From: JAOUJD01 sp963726405
GTDB lineage: Bacteria; Pseudomonadota; Gammaproteobacteria; Burkholderiales; Burkholderiaceae_F
Assembly (NCBI GenBank): GCA_963726405.1
Contig: CAVSCF010000006.1
Span: 186,001 to 250,000 of the forward strand
Direction: 5' to 3'
DNA length: 64,000 bases
Positions 26,030 to 34,655 of this stretch are shown in pieces. The stretch's first letter is position 1, and every line of letters begins with the position of its first letter. The translations under genes and the position numbers were made by a program. Below the pieces are notes generated by a model that did not search any database, was not told where the DNA came from, and saw only the letters and a program-made list of their open reading frames with translations.

Positions 26030-26812
26030 ATGAAGCTTGCCGAGCGTGTCGCCATCGTGACCGGCGCCGCACAGGGCATCGGGGCCGCCTGCGCCCGCGC
26101 ATTCGCCGAAGCCGGTGCGCGCGTCGTGGTCGCGGACGTCAACGAAGTCGGGGGCAACGCGGTCGTGAAGTCGATCGCGGCCGCCGGCGGTTACGCGCTG
26201 TACAAGCAAACCGACGTCGGTGACCGCGCCGCGTGCGCCGCGCTGGTCGAGCATGCCGTGACGCACTTCGGCCGCCTCGACATCCTCGTCAACAACGCGG
26301 GGATCGTCCACGCGGCGGACTTCCTCGATCTCGCCGAGGAAGACTTCGACCGTGTCCTGCGCGTGAACCTGAAGGGCGCGTTCCTCTGCGCGCAGGCCGC
26401 GGCACGGCAGATGGCACGGCAGGCGCCGCGCGCCAACGGCGAACGCGGTGTCATCGTCAACATGTCGAGCGTCAACGCCGTGCTGGCGATCGCCAATCAG
26501 GTGCCGTACACCGTGAGCAAGGGCGGCCTGAACCAGCTGACGAAAGTGATGGCGCTGGGGCTGGCTCCGCACGGGATCCGGGCCGTTGCCATCGGGCCCG
26601 GATCGATCGCGACCGAGATGCTGAAGACGGCCGTCATGACGAACGAAGCCGCGCGCGACCGCATCCTGTCGCGCACGCCCATGAAGCGGCTGGGTGAACC
26701 GGAGGAGATCGCCCGCATCGCCGTGTTCCTGGCGAGCGACGACGCCTCCTATGTCACGGGGACGACCGTCTACGCCGACGGCGGCCGGCTCGGCCTCAAC
26801 TACACCGTCTGA
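26030..26812 (+). CDS. SDR-family oxidoreductase
   Basis: A 260-residue classical SDR: T-G-A-A-Q-G-I-G at about 11–18, N-N-A-G-I at about 90–94, and catalytic S, Y and K in N-M-S-S-V-N and Y-T-V-S-K-G. The C-terminal Y-V-T-G-T-T-V-Y-A-D-G-G is typical of 3-oxoacyl-ACP-reductase/glucose-dehydrogenase-like members. Substrate unknown; acetoacetyl-CoA reductase is conceivable because a PHA granule gene is adjacent, but nothing in the sequence decides this. GGAG precedes the ATG by six bases. Convergent with the PhaM gene, 31 bases between stops. Confidence 0.85.
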   Translation: MKLAERVAIVTGAAQGIGAACARAFAEAGARVVVADVNEVGGNAVVKSIAAAGGYALYKQTDVGDRAACAALVEHAVTHFGRLDILVNNAGIVHAADFLDLAEEDFDRVLRVNLKGAFLCAQAAARQMARQAPRANGERGVIVNMSSVNAVLAIANQVPYTVSKGGLNQLTKVMALGLAPHGIRAVAIGPGSIATEMLKTAVMTNEAARDRILSRTPMKRLGEPEEIARIAVFLASDDASYVTGTTVYADGGRLGLNYTV

Positions 26813-26843
26813 GAACCGGGCCGGGCACTGCTCCGTCGGATCC

Positions 26844-27492
26844 TCAGGTCGATTTGCCGGCCTTGCCAGTCCGCTTGGCAGGTGCCGACTTCGCGGGCTT
26901 CTTGGCCGGCGCCGCGGCACCGGCGGCCGCCGTCGCTGCGATCTTGGTGAACTGATCCTGCAGGGTGTTCCACCAAGCGGTCGGATTCAGCGGTGCATCG
27001 GCGACGGTGGGCGGGTGCGGCGGCTTCGCCTTGTGACGCTTGCGGCTGCTCTTGCGCGCGGCGCTCGACTCTTCCGGTGCCGGCATCGGCGGCATTGCGA
27101 ACGCGCTCGGCGGCAGGCCGATACTTTCGGTTTTCTGGCCGGGCTTGGTCAGCGGGGCGAGCATCGCGCCGCTGATCCCTTTCAACGTGGCGATCGTCGC
27201 CCGTTGCACCTCGAGCGTCTGGATCGTCGTGCGCAGCATGCTGGAGTTGAGATCCAGCCACGCCTCGACCGCGCGCAGGTCGGCGATCCGCTTGTCGAGT
27301 TCGTTCACGTCCAGCGTCGGCGCCACCATGCTCGGCAATTGCTGCGGCAGGCGCATCGCCATGCGACGCCAGGTTGCCGGCGTTGGGCATCCCCGGCAGG
27401 CCGGCCATGCCCCACATCTTCTTCATCAGGTCGAAACTGTCGCCCATCGTGTTGGCGAACGGCAGGCCGCTGGCGGGCCCCTTGTTTTTCAT
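26844..27492 (-). pseudogene. phaM: PhaM-type PHA granule regulator, one frameshift
   Basis: About 215 residues when joined. The first frame gives a short leader with F-D-L-M-K-K-M-W-G and G-L-P-G-M-P-N-A-G-N-L. The second frame gives the family core V-A-P-T-L-D-V-N-E-L-D-K-R-I, L-R-T-T-I-Q-T-L-E-V-Q-R-A-T-I, and a Lys/Ala/Pro-rich DNA-binding-like tail. PhaM activates PHB synthase and links granules to the nucleoid in Ralstonia. The break is near 27363–27370, where removing one base (e.g. in TCGCATGG) joins the frames; the total is 3n+1. GAGGAGA precedes the ATG. If real, the frameshift would separate leader and core. Confidence 0.75.
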
Positions 27493-27519
27493 GGTTGTCT
27501 CCTCGTTGCCCGCAGTCTG

Positions 27520-28509
27520 CTAGCGCCGCGCAAGCGGCGCAACCCTTTGCTCGATGGCGCCGAAGATCGAGCGGCCCTGTTCGTCGAACATCTCGATGCG
27601 CACGGTGTCGCCGTATTTCATGAAAGGTGTCGTCGCTGAACCGGACTCGATCATCTCGAGGCTGCGCTTCTCGGCAATGCAGCAATAGCCGCGGCTGCGA
27701 TCGAGGTTGGATACGGTGCCGGAGCCAATGATCGACCCGGCGCGCGCGCTGCGCGTCTTGGTCACATGGGCGATCAGCTGCGGGAAACTGAACGTCATGT
27801 CGTCGCCGGCGTTGGGCTCGCCGACCTTCACCTGGTTCCAGTGCACGACCATCGGCAGATGGACCTTGCCGTCCTTCCACGCGTCGCCCAGTTCGTCCGG
27901 CGTCACTGCGACGGGCGAGCAGCCGGTCGCCGGCTTGCTCTGGAAGAAGCCGAATCCCTTCGCCAGTTCGGCCGGAATCAGGTTGCGCAGGCTGACGTCG
28001 TTCACCAGCATCAGCAGGCGGATGTGTTCGCCCGCTTCGCCGCGCCTGGTTCCCATCGGCACGTCCCCGGTGATGACCGCGACCTCCGCCTCGAAGTCGA
28101 TGCCGAAGTCCTCGTTCGGGCACACGATGTCGTCATGCGGGCCCAGCAGTTCGTCGCTGGCGCCCTGATACATCAGCGGATCCTTCCAGAAGGACTCGGG
28201 CATCTCGGCGCCGCGCGCCTTGCGCACGAGTTCGACGTGGTTCACGTACGCCGAGCCGTCGGCCCACTGGTACGCGCGCGGCAGCGGCGCCATCGCGACG
28301 CGCGGATCGAAGGGGAACGCATGACGCGCGCGCCCCTCGTTCAAGGTCTGATAGAGATCGTTCAACTGCGGTGCGAAGAAGTTCCAGTCGTCCAGCACCG
28401 CCTGCAGCCTTGGCGCGATGCCGGCCGCGTGGTGCGCAAGGGCCAGATCGCGCGACACCACGACCAGCTGCCCGTCACGCGATCCGTCCTTCAGCGAGGC
28501 GAGTTTCAT
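27520..28509 (-). CDS. Fumarylacetoacetate hydrolase family protein
   Basis: A 329-residue FAH-family protein with the metal-binding core D-F-E-A-E-V-A-V near residue 138–145, the lysine/Gln region G-F-F-Q-S-K-P-A-T-G, and G-S-G-T-V-S-N. Family members cleave C–C bonds or decarboxylate/isomerise in aromatic catabolism using Mg2+ or Ca2+. Homogentisate-pathway FahA is longer, so this is more likely one of the acylpyruvase or related hydrolases, though a 4-hydroxyphenylpyruvate dioxygenase gene is present elsewhere in the window. Reverse strand, 27 bases upstream of the PhaM gene. Confidence 0.8.
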   Translation of the reverse strand: MKLASLKDGSRDGQLVVVSRDLALAHHAAGIAPRLQAVLDDWNFFAPQLNDLYQTLNEGRARHAFPFDPRVAMAPLPRAYQWADGSAYVNHVELVRKARGAEMPESFWKDPLMYQGASDELLGPHDDIVCPNEDFGIDFEAEVAVITGDVPMGTRRGEAGEHIRLLMLVNDVSLRNLIPAELAKGFGFFQSKPATGCSPVAVTPDELGDAWKDGKVHLPMVVHWNQVKVGEPNAGDDMTFSFPQLIAHVTKTRSARAGSIIGSGTVSNLDRSRGYCCIAEKRSLEMIESGSATTPFMKYGDTVRIEMFDEQGRSIFGAIEQRVAPLARR

Positions 28510-28595
28510 TGTCTTCCGGATCCGTGGAATCCGTGCCCTTGGCGATCTCTGTATCTTAGCGGCCGGGCTTCAGCGTTCCGTCCCGCCCGCCACCG

Positions 28596-29696
28596 ATGCC
28601 GCTCACCTTCCTCGGTCAACCGCTGCGATCCGCCACTGCCTGGCGCATCTCGCTCGTGTTCATGGCGGTCCTCGGCCTGCATTCCTGCGCGATATATGAA
28701 GTCGCGGCCGGCCTGAACACGCTGAAGCCGGAAGACAGCACGCAAACCACGCTGTCGGTCTCGCTGATCAGGCCACCGCCGCCGCCCCCCGCCGCTGCGC
28801 CGACGCCGGCCCCCCAACAGCCACGGCGGCCCCGTTCGGAGACCGCGCCGTCGCTGCCCGGCCCGACCGCGACGCCCCTGCCGACGGTTCCCAAGCCCGA
28901 GCCCGAGCCGCCACCGCCGCCGGTGGTCGAGCCCGCGCCTTCGCCGCCGCCGCCACCGCCGCCGCCGCCGGCGGTCGAGGAGCCGCGTCTGCCGCCGGGC
29001 GTGAGCGACTTGGCGAGGGCGGGCCGCATTGCGTATCGCACGACGTACACCCGCATGCGCGGGATTCGGGCCATGACCTTCGTCGACTGGAACGTCGACC
29101 CGGAGCGCGGCCGCTACGAACTGTGGCTGCGCGTCGTGGATCCGGCGGGCCTGCTCGACCTCAAGTCGAGCGGTTCATTGCAGCCGTTCGGTATCGCGCC
29201 CGAGAAGTACGTCGAGCGCGTCGAGATCGCCAATCGAGAATTGCGCGTCGAACTCGACTGGACGTCCCGGGTGGCGTCATTCACGGGCCGCGGTGCGGGG
29301 CCGCCCGTCGGCTTCCTCGAAGGCGTGCAGGACCCGCTGTCCTTGCAGTTCCACCTGCCGCTGCTCGCGCAGGCCTATCCGTGGCGCTTCGTACCGGGCG
29401 CAGAGATCACGTTCCAGGTCGCGCGGCGTGGCGTCGAAAGCTATGTGTTCCGCGTGGAGACGTACGAAGCGGTGCGCATCGGCCAGAAGGACGTGCGGGC
29501 GCTGAAACTGGAACGACCGCGCACCCCGGAATCAAACCGCAAGGCCGAAATCTGGATGGCACCGGAGTATCAGTGGCTGCCCGTGCGGCTGCGTTTCACC
29601 GACACGAACGATGAGGTGTGGGACAGCGTCCTGATGGCGCTGCCCGGGGAAGAGCAGCCGCGCGACCCGAGCCAGGAGGAAGTGATCAAGCCGTGA
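28596..29696 (+). CDS. DUF3108 protein with long proline-rich linker
   Basis: A 366-residue protein: one N-terminal membrane helix (about 15–40), a Pro/Ala/Glu-rich extended segment (about 58–130, with runs of nine Pro), and a C-terminal DUF3108 domain from about 140 on, with Y-R-T-T-Y-T, Y-E-L-W-L-R and K-A-E-I-W-M-A-P-E-Y. The layout (TonB-like anchor plus periplasm-spanning linker) points to an inner-membrane-anchored periplasmic protein. No function is established. Divergent from the FAH-family gene, 86 bases between starts. Confidence 0.75.
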   Translation: MPLTFLGQPLRSATAWRISLVFMAVLGLHSCAIYEVAAGLNTLKPEDSTQTTLSVSLIRPPPPPPAAAPTPAPQQPRRPRSETAPSLPGPTATPLPTVPKPEPEPPPPPVVEPAPSPPPPPPPPPAVEEPRLPPGVSDLARAGRIAYRTTYTRMRGIRAMTFVDWNVDPERGRYELWLRVVDPAGLLDLKSSGSLQPFGIAPEKYVERVEIANRELRVELDWTSRVASFTGRGAGPPVGFLEGVQDPLSLQFHLPLLAQAYPWRFVPGAEITFQVARRGVESYVFRVETYEAVRIGQKDVRALKLERPRTPESNRKAEIWMAPEYQWLPVRLRFTDTNDEVWDSVLMALPGEEQPRDPSQEEVIKP

Positions 29697-29716
29697 GCCG
29701 TTTCAACCGCGAGTGA

Positions 29717-30094
29717 TCAGGAAGCGAGCCGCGGAGGCGGGGCGAGCACCGTGCTCAGCACACGCATCTTCATCGTGCCCAGGACACCGTCGACGTCGAC
29801 TTCACCGATTTCGGCGGACAACTGCATGCCGGCTGCACGGGCTTTCGCCAGGACCTGCTCGAGTTCGCGCTGCGCACCTTCGGTCTCGTCGGGGCCTTCG
29901 GCGTCGATCGCCTGCTCAAGTGCGCGCTGAAGCCGGTCGCCGATCCGGCGCGACTCGGAGTCCTCGGCCTGGAGCGAGAACTGCAGGAGCCGGGCATCCT
30001 GCGCAAGCATCGCGAGGTACTCGGCCTGCTTGGCCGGCTCCAGTCCGGTGAATAGATTGTCGCCTCCGCCACAGCCGCCGCTGTTGTGACTCAT
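29717..30094 (-). CDS. Hypothetical protein with Cys/Gly-rich N-terminus
   Basis: A 125-residue acidic, mostly helical protein that I cannot assign. The N-terminus S-H-N-S-G-G-C-G-G-G-D is Gly-rich with one Cys; the middle is Glu/Gln/Ala/Leu-rich and probably coiled coil. The ATG at 30094 has GGAGG about nine bases upstream; an ATG five codons earlier contains that ribosome site. Downstream of the ferredoxin oxidoreductase on the same strand but separated by its terminator. Confidence 0.6.
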   Translation of the reverse strand: MSHNSGGCGGGDNLFTGLEPAKQAEYLAMLAQDARLLQFSLQAEDSESRRIGDRLQRALEQAIDAEGPDETEGAQRELEQVLAKARAAGMQLSAEIGEVDVDGVLGTMKMRVLSTVLAPPPRLAS

Positions 30095-30190
30095 TGCGTC
30101 TGCCTCCATCGTTGGCTCCACCGTAAACCAGGTCGGGCTCAAACGCTGCCGAAGAAGCGAGCGCGCTTGATTCCGTTCAGTCTTCCACCA

Positions 30191-30216
30191 AAGAAAAGGG
30201 GCGCCAGTGGCGCCCC
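30191..30216 (-). terminator. Rho-independent terminator after the ferredoxin oxidoreductase gene
   Basis: On the reverse strand GGGGCGCC pairs with GGCGCCCC around a three-base loop and is followed by TTTTCTTT, about 30 bases after the stop of the oxidoreductase gene. It separates that gene from the small gene ending at 29717. Confidence 0.85.
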
Positions 30217-30245
30217 CTGACTTGCATGGGTCTTTTCGGATGGCG

Positions 30246-33200
30246 CTATGCGGCCTTCGTCGGCATGCGGATGACCTGCGCCACCTGCTGGCCGCGGAAA
30301 CGCGCAAGCAATTCGGTCCATTTCTGCCGCGCGGTCTTGAGGTTGTTTTCCTTGACGTAGCCGAAACCGCGGATCTCCTCGGGCAGCGTCGCGAGTTGCA
30401 GGGCCACCGGGTGATTCTCGCGGTCCAGCCTGGCCAGCAGTTCTTCGACCAGCGCCTCGTACTCGCCGATCAGCTGGCGTTCCATGCGTCGTTCCGCGGA
30501 CTGGCCGAATACGTCGAACGGGGTTCCCCGCAGCATCTTCAGCTTCGACAGGACCGTGAACGCCGCCATCATTCCCGGGCCGTAGCGTTTCTTCCTCGGA
30601 TGCCCGGTATTCGGGTCGACCTTCGACAACAGGGGCGGAGCCAGATAGAAGTTGAGCTTGTAATCGCCTTCGAACTGCGAGGCGATCTTCGCGCGGAAGG
30701 CCGGATCGGCGTGCAGCCGCGCCACCTCATACTCGTCCTTGTAGGCGAGCAACCGGAAGTAGTTGCGGGCCACCGCCTCGGCGAGCCGGGTCGACTGCAG
30801 CCGGTCGGACTCGACCTTGCGCACGCGCTCGACGAGATCCGCGTAGCGGCGCGCGTACCTTGCATTCTGGTAGTCGGTCAGGAATTCGACGCGACGGCTG
30901 ACGAGTTCCTCGAGCGAGTTCGAGAGCCGCTTCAGGGCAACGACGTTGTCCGGGAAGGCAGTGCGCCTGACCGCGTCGAGGTCGTGCGCGGCATAGCGGC
31001 CCCACTCGAACGCCTTGCGGTTGTTCTCCACGGCCACACCGTTGATCTCGATCGCGCGGACCATCGTTTCGTAGGCGAGCGGCAGCCAGCCCTTCTGCCA
31101 CGCATAGCCGAGCATGAAGGGGTTCGTGTAGATGGCATCGCCCATCAGCGCGGTCGCCAGCCCGTTGGCGTCGACGAAGGCGCACTGGCCGTCACCGACC
31201 GCCTCGCGCACCAGTTGCGCCAGGTTCGGGCTGCCGAACTGCCAGTTGGGATTGCGGACGAAGTCCGCCGTCGGTGCCTCGGATGTGTTCACCACCGCCC
31301 GGGTGCGGTTGGCATGGACCTTCGACAGCGCCTCGTTCGACGACGTCACGATCAGGTCGCAGCCCAGCAGCACGTCCGCCTCGCCCATCGCGATGCGGGT
31401 AGCGAAGAGGTGCTGCTGCGTCGGCGCGATCTGCACGTGCGAGAACACCGCGCCACCCTTCTGGGCAAGGCCCGCCATGTCGAGCACCGACGCGCCCTTG
31501 CCCTCGAGGTGGGCAGCCATGCCGAGCAGTTGCCCGATCGTAACCACGCCGGTCCCGCCGACGCCGGTGATGACGATGCCGTACGCGCCACGCTCGCGCA
31601 GCGCGGCCACCGCGGGCTGGGGCAGGGCGGGGATCGCGCCGGCCGACGACTTGCCCTTGCGCGGCTTGCCGCCTTCCACGGTCACGAAGCTGGGGCAGAA
31701 GCCCTTCAGGCACGAGTAGTCCTTGTTGCACGAGGACTGGTTGATCTGTCGCTTGCGGCCGAACTCGGTTTCGAGCGGTTCGACCGACAGGCAGTTCGAC
31801 TTCACGCTGCAGTCGCCGCAACCTTCGCAGACGAGATCGTTGATGACGACGCGACGCGCGGGATCCGGGAAAGCGGTCTTCTCCGCCGTGTTCTTCTTGC
31901 GGCGCCGGCGCTTCTCCGAAGCGCAGGTCTGGTCGTAGATCAGGACCGACACGCCGGGATACTCGCGCAATTCGAGCTGCACGCGTTCGAGCTCGTCGCG
32001 GTGCCGCACCGTTACGCCCGGCGCGAGCTTCCAGGCGTCGCCGGTCGCCCCGTGCGCATTGACCGCTGTCTGGTCGATCTCGTGCACCGCGTCGTACTTC
32101 TCCGGTTCGTCCGTGACGATAACGATCTTCTGCACGCCCTCCGCCGCCATCTGCTGCGTGATGCGCGGAGCCGTGATCTGGCCGTCGGTCGGCTGGCCGC
32201 CGGTCATGGCGACGGCGTCGTTGAACAGGATCTTGTAGGTGATGCGGACGCCGGCGGCAACGGCGGCGCGTACCGCCAGCGAGCCCGAGTGGAAGTAGGT
32301 GCCGTCGCCGAGATTCGCGAAGATGTGCTTCTCGTTCGTGAAGGGCGCCTGGCCGATCCACGGCACGCCTTCGCCGCCCATCTGAGTGAAGGTGGACGTG
32401 TTGCGGTCCATCCAGACCGCCATGTAATGGCAGCCGATGCCGGCGACGGCCCGCGAGCCCTCGGGGACGTTGGTCGACGTGTTGTGCGGACAGCCCGAGC
32501 AGAACCATGGCTTGCGCTCGGCGACCACGCGCGGCCGGGCGAGCGCTTTCTCCTTCGCGTCGATGATCGCCAGCCGTGCCTGGATGCGCGCGCGGATGTC
32601 CGCGGGCAGTTCGAGCTTGCCGATGCGCTGCGCGATCGCCTTGGCGACGATCGCCGGCGAAAACTCGTAGGCCGCCGGCAGGATCCAGTTGCCCCGCGGC
32701 ACGGCCCACTCGCCGCCGTCCTTCTCGTCGAACTTGCCGATGACGCGCGGAATGCGCTTGCCGGTGCCGATCCACGAGAACAGTTCTTCCTTCAGCTGGT
32801 ATTCGAGCAGCTGGCGCTTCTCCTCGACGACGAGGATTTCCTCGAGCCCTTCCGCGAAGCCCCGGATCGCGGTGGCTTCGAGCGGCCACACCATGCCGCA
32901 TTTGAAGAGGCGGATGCCGATGTCGGCGCAGGTCGCCTCGTCGAGGCCGAGGTCGGCGAGCGCCTGCCGCGTGTCGAGGTACGCCTTGCCGCTCGCGACG
33001 ATGCCGAAGCGCGCGTGCGGCGAGTCGATGACCGTGTAGTTGAGCTTGTTGGTGCGGCAGTACGCGAGCGCGGCGTACAGCTTGTGGTCGAGCAGGCGCG
33101 CTTCCATCTCCAGCGCCGAGTCGGGCCAGCGGATGTTCAGCCCGCCGGGTGGCATCTGGAAGTCGGTTGGGAGCTGGATGTCGACGTGGTCCGGATCGAC

Positions 33201-33869
33201 GATCACCGACGCCGATGCCTCGACCACTTCCGTGACGGTCTTCATGGCGACCCACACGCCGGCATAGCGGCTCATCGCGAAGCCATGCAGCCCGAGGTCC
33301 AGGTATTCCTGCACGGTGGCCGGGAACAGCACCGGCATCATGCAGGCCTTGAAGATGTGGTCCGACTGGTGCGGCAGCGTCGAGGACTTGGCGCCGTGGT
33401 CGTCGCCCGCCAGCGCGAGGACACCGCCATGCCGGCTCGTGCCGGCGGCGTTTGCATGCTTGAAGACGTCACCGCAGCGGTCGACGCCGGGCCCCTTGCC
33501 GTACCACATCGAGAACACGCCATCGACCTTGGCGCCCTCGAACATGTTCAGTTGCTGCGTACCCCATACGGACGTCGCGGCAAGGTCCTCGTTCAGTCCC
33601 GGCTGGAAGCGGACGCTGTGGCGCTCCAGGTGCTTGCGTGCCTTCCATGCGGTCTGGTCGACAGCGCCGAGGGGCGAGCCGCGATAGCCGGTGATGAAGC
33701 CTGCCGTATTCAGGCCGGCGAGCACGTCGCGCTGGTGCTGGAGCATCGCCAGGCGGAGAAGGGCCTGCGTGCCGCTCATGTAGGCGCGGCCGCGGTCCAG
33801 GGTCCACTTGTCGTCGAGGGTGACCTCCGCCAGGGCGCGGCGGACGGCTTCGGAAAGAGGGGCGTTCAT
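30246..33869 (-). CDS. Indolepyruvate ferredoxin oxidoreductase, fused alpha/beta
   Basis: A 1207-residue fusion enzyme. N-terminal thiamine-pyrophosphate-enzyme segments hold G-Y-R-G-S-P-L-G-A at about 60–68 and C-S-G-C-P-H-N-T-S-T near 430–440. A ferredoxin-like segment carries C-E-G-C-G-D-C…C plus further Cys pairs (C-N-K-D-Y-S-C-L-K-G-F-C), and a C-terminal gamma-type domain begins G-V-G-G-T-G-V-V-T-I. It oxidatively decarboxylates aryl or 2-oxo acids to acyl-CoA, reducing ferredoxin, in amino-acid or phenylacetate-type catabolism. AGGAG precedes the ATG at 33869. Proteobacterial members are single long chains like this one; E. coli has no equivalent. Confidence 0.9.
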   Translation of the reverse strand: MNAPLSEAVRRALAEVTLDDKWTLDRGRAYMSGTQALLRLAMLQHQRDVLAGLNTAGFITGYRGSPLGAVDQTAWKARKHLERHSVRFQPGLNEDLAATSVWGTQQLNMFEGAKVDGVFSMWYGKGPGVDRCGDVFKHANAAGTSRHGGVLALAGDDHGAKSSTLPHQSDHIFKACMMPVLFPATVQEYLDLGLHGFAMSRYAGVWVAMKTVTEVVEASASVIVDPDHVDIQLPTDFQMPPGGLNIRWPDSALEMEARLLDHKLYAALAYCRTNKLNYTVIDSPHARFGIVASGKAYLDTRQALADLGLDEATCADIGIRLFKCGMVWPLEATAIRGFAEGLEEILVVEEKRQLLEYQLKEELFSWIGTGKRIPRVIGKFDEKDGGEWAVPRGNWILPAAYEFSPAIVAKAIAQRIGKLELPADIRARIQARLAIIDAKEKALARPRVVAERKPWFCSGCPHNTSTNVPEGSRAVAGIGCHYMAVWMDRNTSTFTQMGGEGVPWIGQAPFTNEKHIFANLGDGTYFHSGSLAVRAAVAAGVRITYKILFNDAVAMTGGQPTDGQITAPRITQQMAAEGVQKIVIVTDEPEKYDAVHEIDQTAVNAHGATGDAWKLAPGVTVRHRDELERVQLELREYPGVSVLIYDQTCASEKRRRRKKNTAEKTAFPDPARRVVINDLVCEGCGDCSVKSNCLSVEPLETEFGRKRQINQSSCNKDYSCLKGFCPSFVTVEGGKPRKGKSSAGAIPALPQPAVAALRERGAYGIVITGVGGTGVVTIGQLLGMAAHLEGKGASVLDMAGLAQKGGAVFSHVQIAPTQQHLFATRIAMGEADVLLGCDLIVTSSNEALSKVHANRTRAVVNTSEAPTADFVRNPNWQFGSPNLAQLVREAVGDGQCAFVDANGLATALMGDAIYTNPFMLGYAWQKGWLPLAYETMVRAIEINGVAVENNRKAFEWGRYAAHDLDAVRRTAFPDNVVALKRLSNSLEELVSRRVEFLTDYQNARYARRYADLVERVRKVESDRLQSTRLAEAVARNYFRLLAYKDEYEVARLHADPAFRAKIASQFEGDYKLNFYLAPPLLSKVDPNTGHPRKKRYGPGMMAAFTVLSKLKMLRGTPFDVFGQSAERRMERQLIGEYEALVEELLARLDRENHPVALQLATLPEEIRGFGYVKENNLKTARQKWTELLARFRGQQVAQVIRMPTKAA

Positions 33870-34113
33870 GTGGCTCCTGCCAAAAATCGTGTTCTTGGGA
33901 GCGCGGCATCGAGCGCGGTTCGCTTCTGCCGGCGGCCGTCGCGCGCCTTGTGGGCCCGCCCGGCGGATCGCCCGGTCAGCCCGGGCGTTTGAGTGGGCGC
34001 GAGAGTAGCACCGCCCCCACTCGATTCTCAATCATGCGGTGCGGCACTGCATCCGCCATACCCATGGCGACGGACACCCCGGATTGACCGCCGCAAGCCC
34101 GCGGCGTTCCCGA

Positions 34114-34530
34114 TCAAGCGGGCATCGGCTGGCGATCCTTCAGGCGCAGCCAGCCACGGGCGATTCGATAGATGGCCCAGATTCCGAGGGCGAAGAAGCC
34201 GACGATCCAGATCGCAATGCCGACGAGGACGATCGCGAAGACCGTGCCGACGATGAAGATGATCAGCGCCCACAGCAACGCCCACCAGAACGTGCGGATC
34301 TGCCACGAGAAGTGCGAGTCGAGCCAGGTCCCGCGGACGTCCGAGCGCTTAACGTAGTTGATGACGACCGCGATGATCGACGGCCAACCGAACAGGAACA
34401 TGCCGATCACCGACGCGGTCCCGAAGGCGCCGACCACGAGGCCCAGTGTGTGAAGTGCGTAGACCACGTGCGTCGTGGTGACGAGCGCGTCGGACGGAAC
34501 GACGCTGGCGGGAGGCAGCGGTGTACTCAT
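34114..34530 (-). CDS. DUF4870-family membrane protein
   Basis: A 138-residue protein with three hydrophobic helices (about 22–45, 75–98, 100–120) and the Y-V-K-R-S-D-V-R-G-T-W-L-D-S-H-F loop typical of this small inner-membrane family. Function unknown. AAGGAG precedes the ATG. It lies upstream of, and on the same strand as, the ferredoxin oxidoreductase, with a 244-base gap probably containing that gene's promoter. Confidence 0.8.
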   Translation of the reverse strand: MSTPLPPASVVPSDALVTTTHVVYALHTLGLVVGAFGTASVIGMFLFGWPSIIAVVINYVKRSDVRGTWLDSHFSWQIRTFWWALLWALIIFIVGTVFAIVLVGIAIWIVGFFALGIWAIYRIARGWLRLKDRQPMPA

Positions 34531-34655
34531 GTTGTTTTGGCTCCTTGGGTCGGCATGAGCCAGCATAGCGTGTGCCTCTGGCCCCCTGCAGCGACAATGC
34601 GGGACAGGGGAAGTTCATGCGGTATCGTCTCCGGCCGCACCGCGCGAGGACGCCG

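Noticed and set aside
28896..28980. GC-rich triplet repeat (CCG/CCA) as a possible microsatellite or regulatory repeat
   Set aside because: It lies inside the DUF3108 protein and encodes its proline linker in frame.
30207..33992. A 1261-codon open frame on the + strand opposite the ferredoxin oxidoreductase gene
   Set aside because: It is antisense to a gene with clear domains, has no recognisable motif and is Arg/His/Asp-rich. In such GC-rich DNA the absence of stops opposite a coding strand is expected from codon bias.
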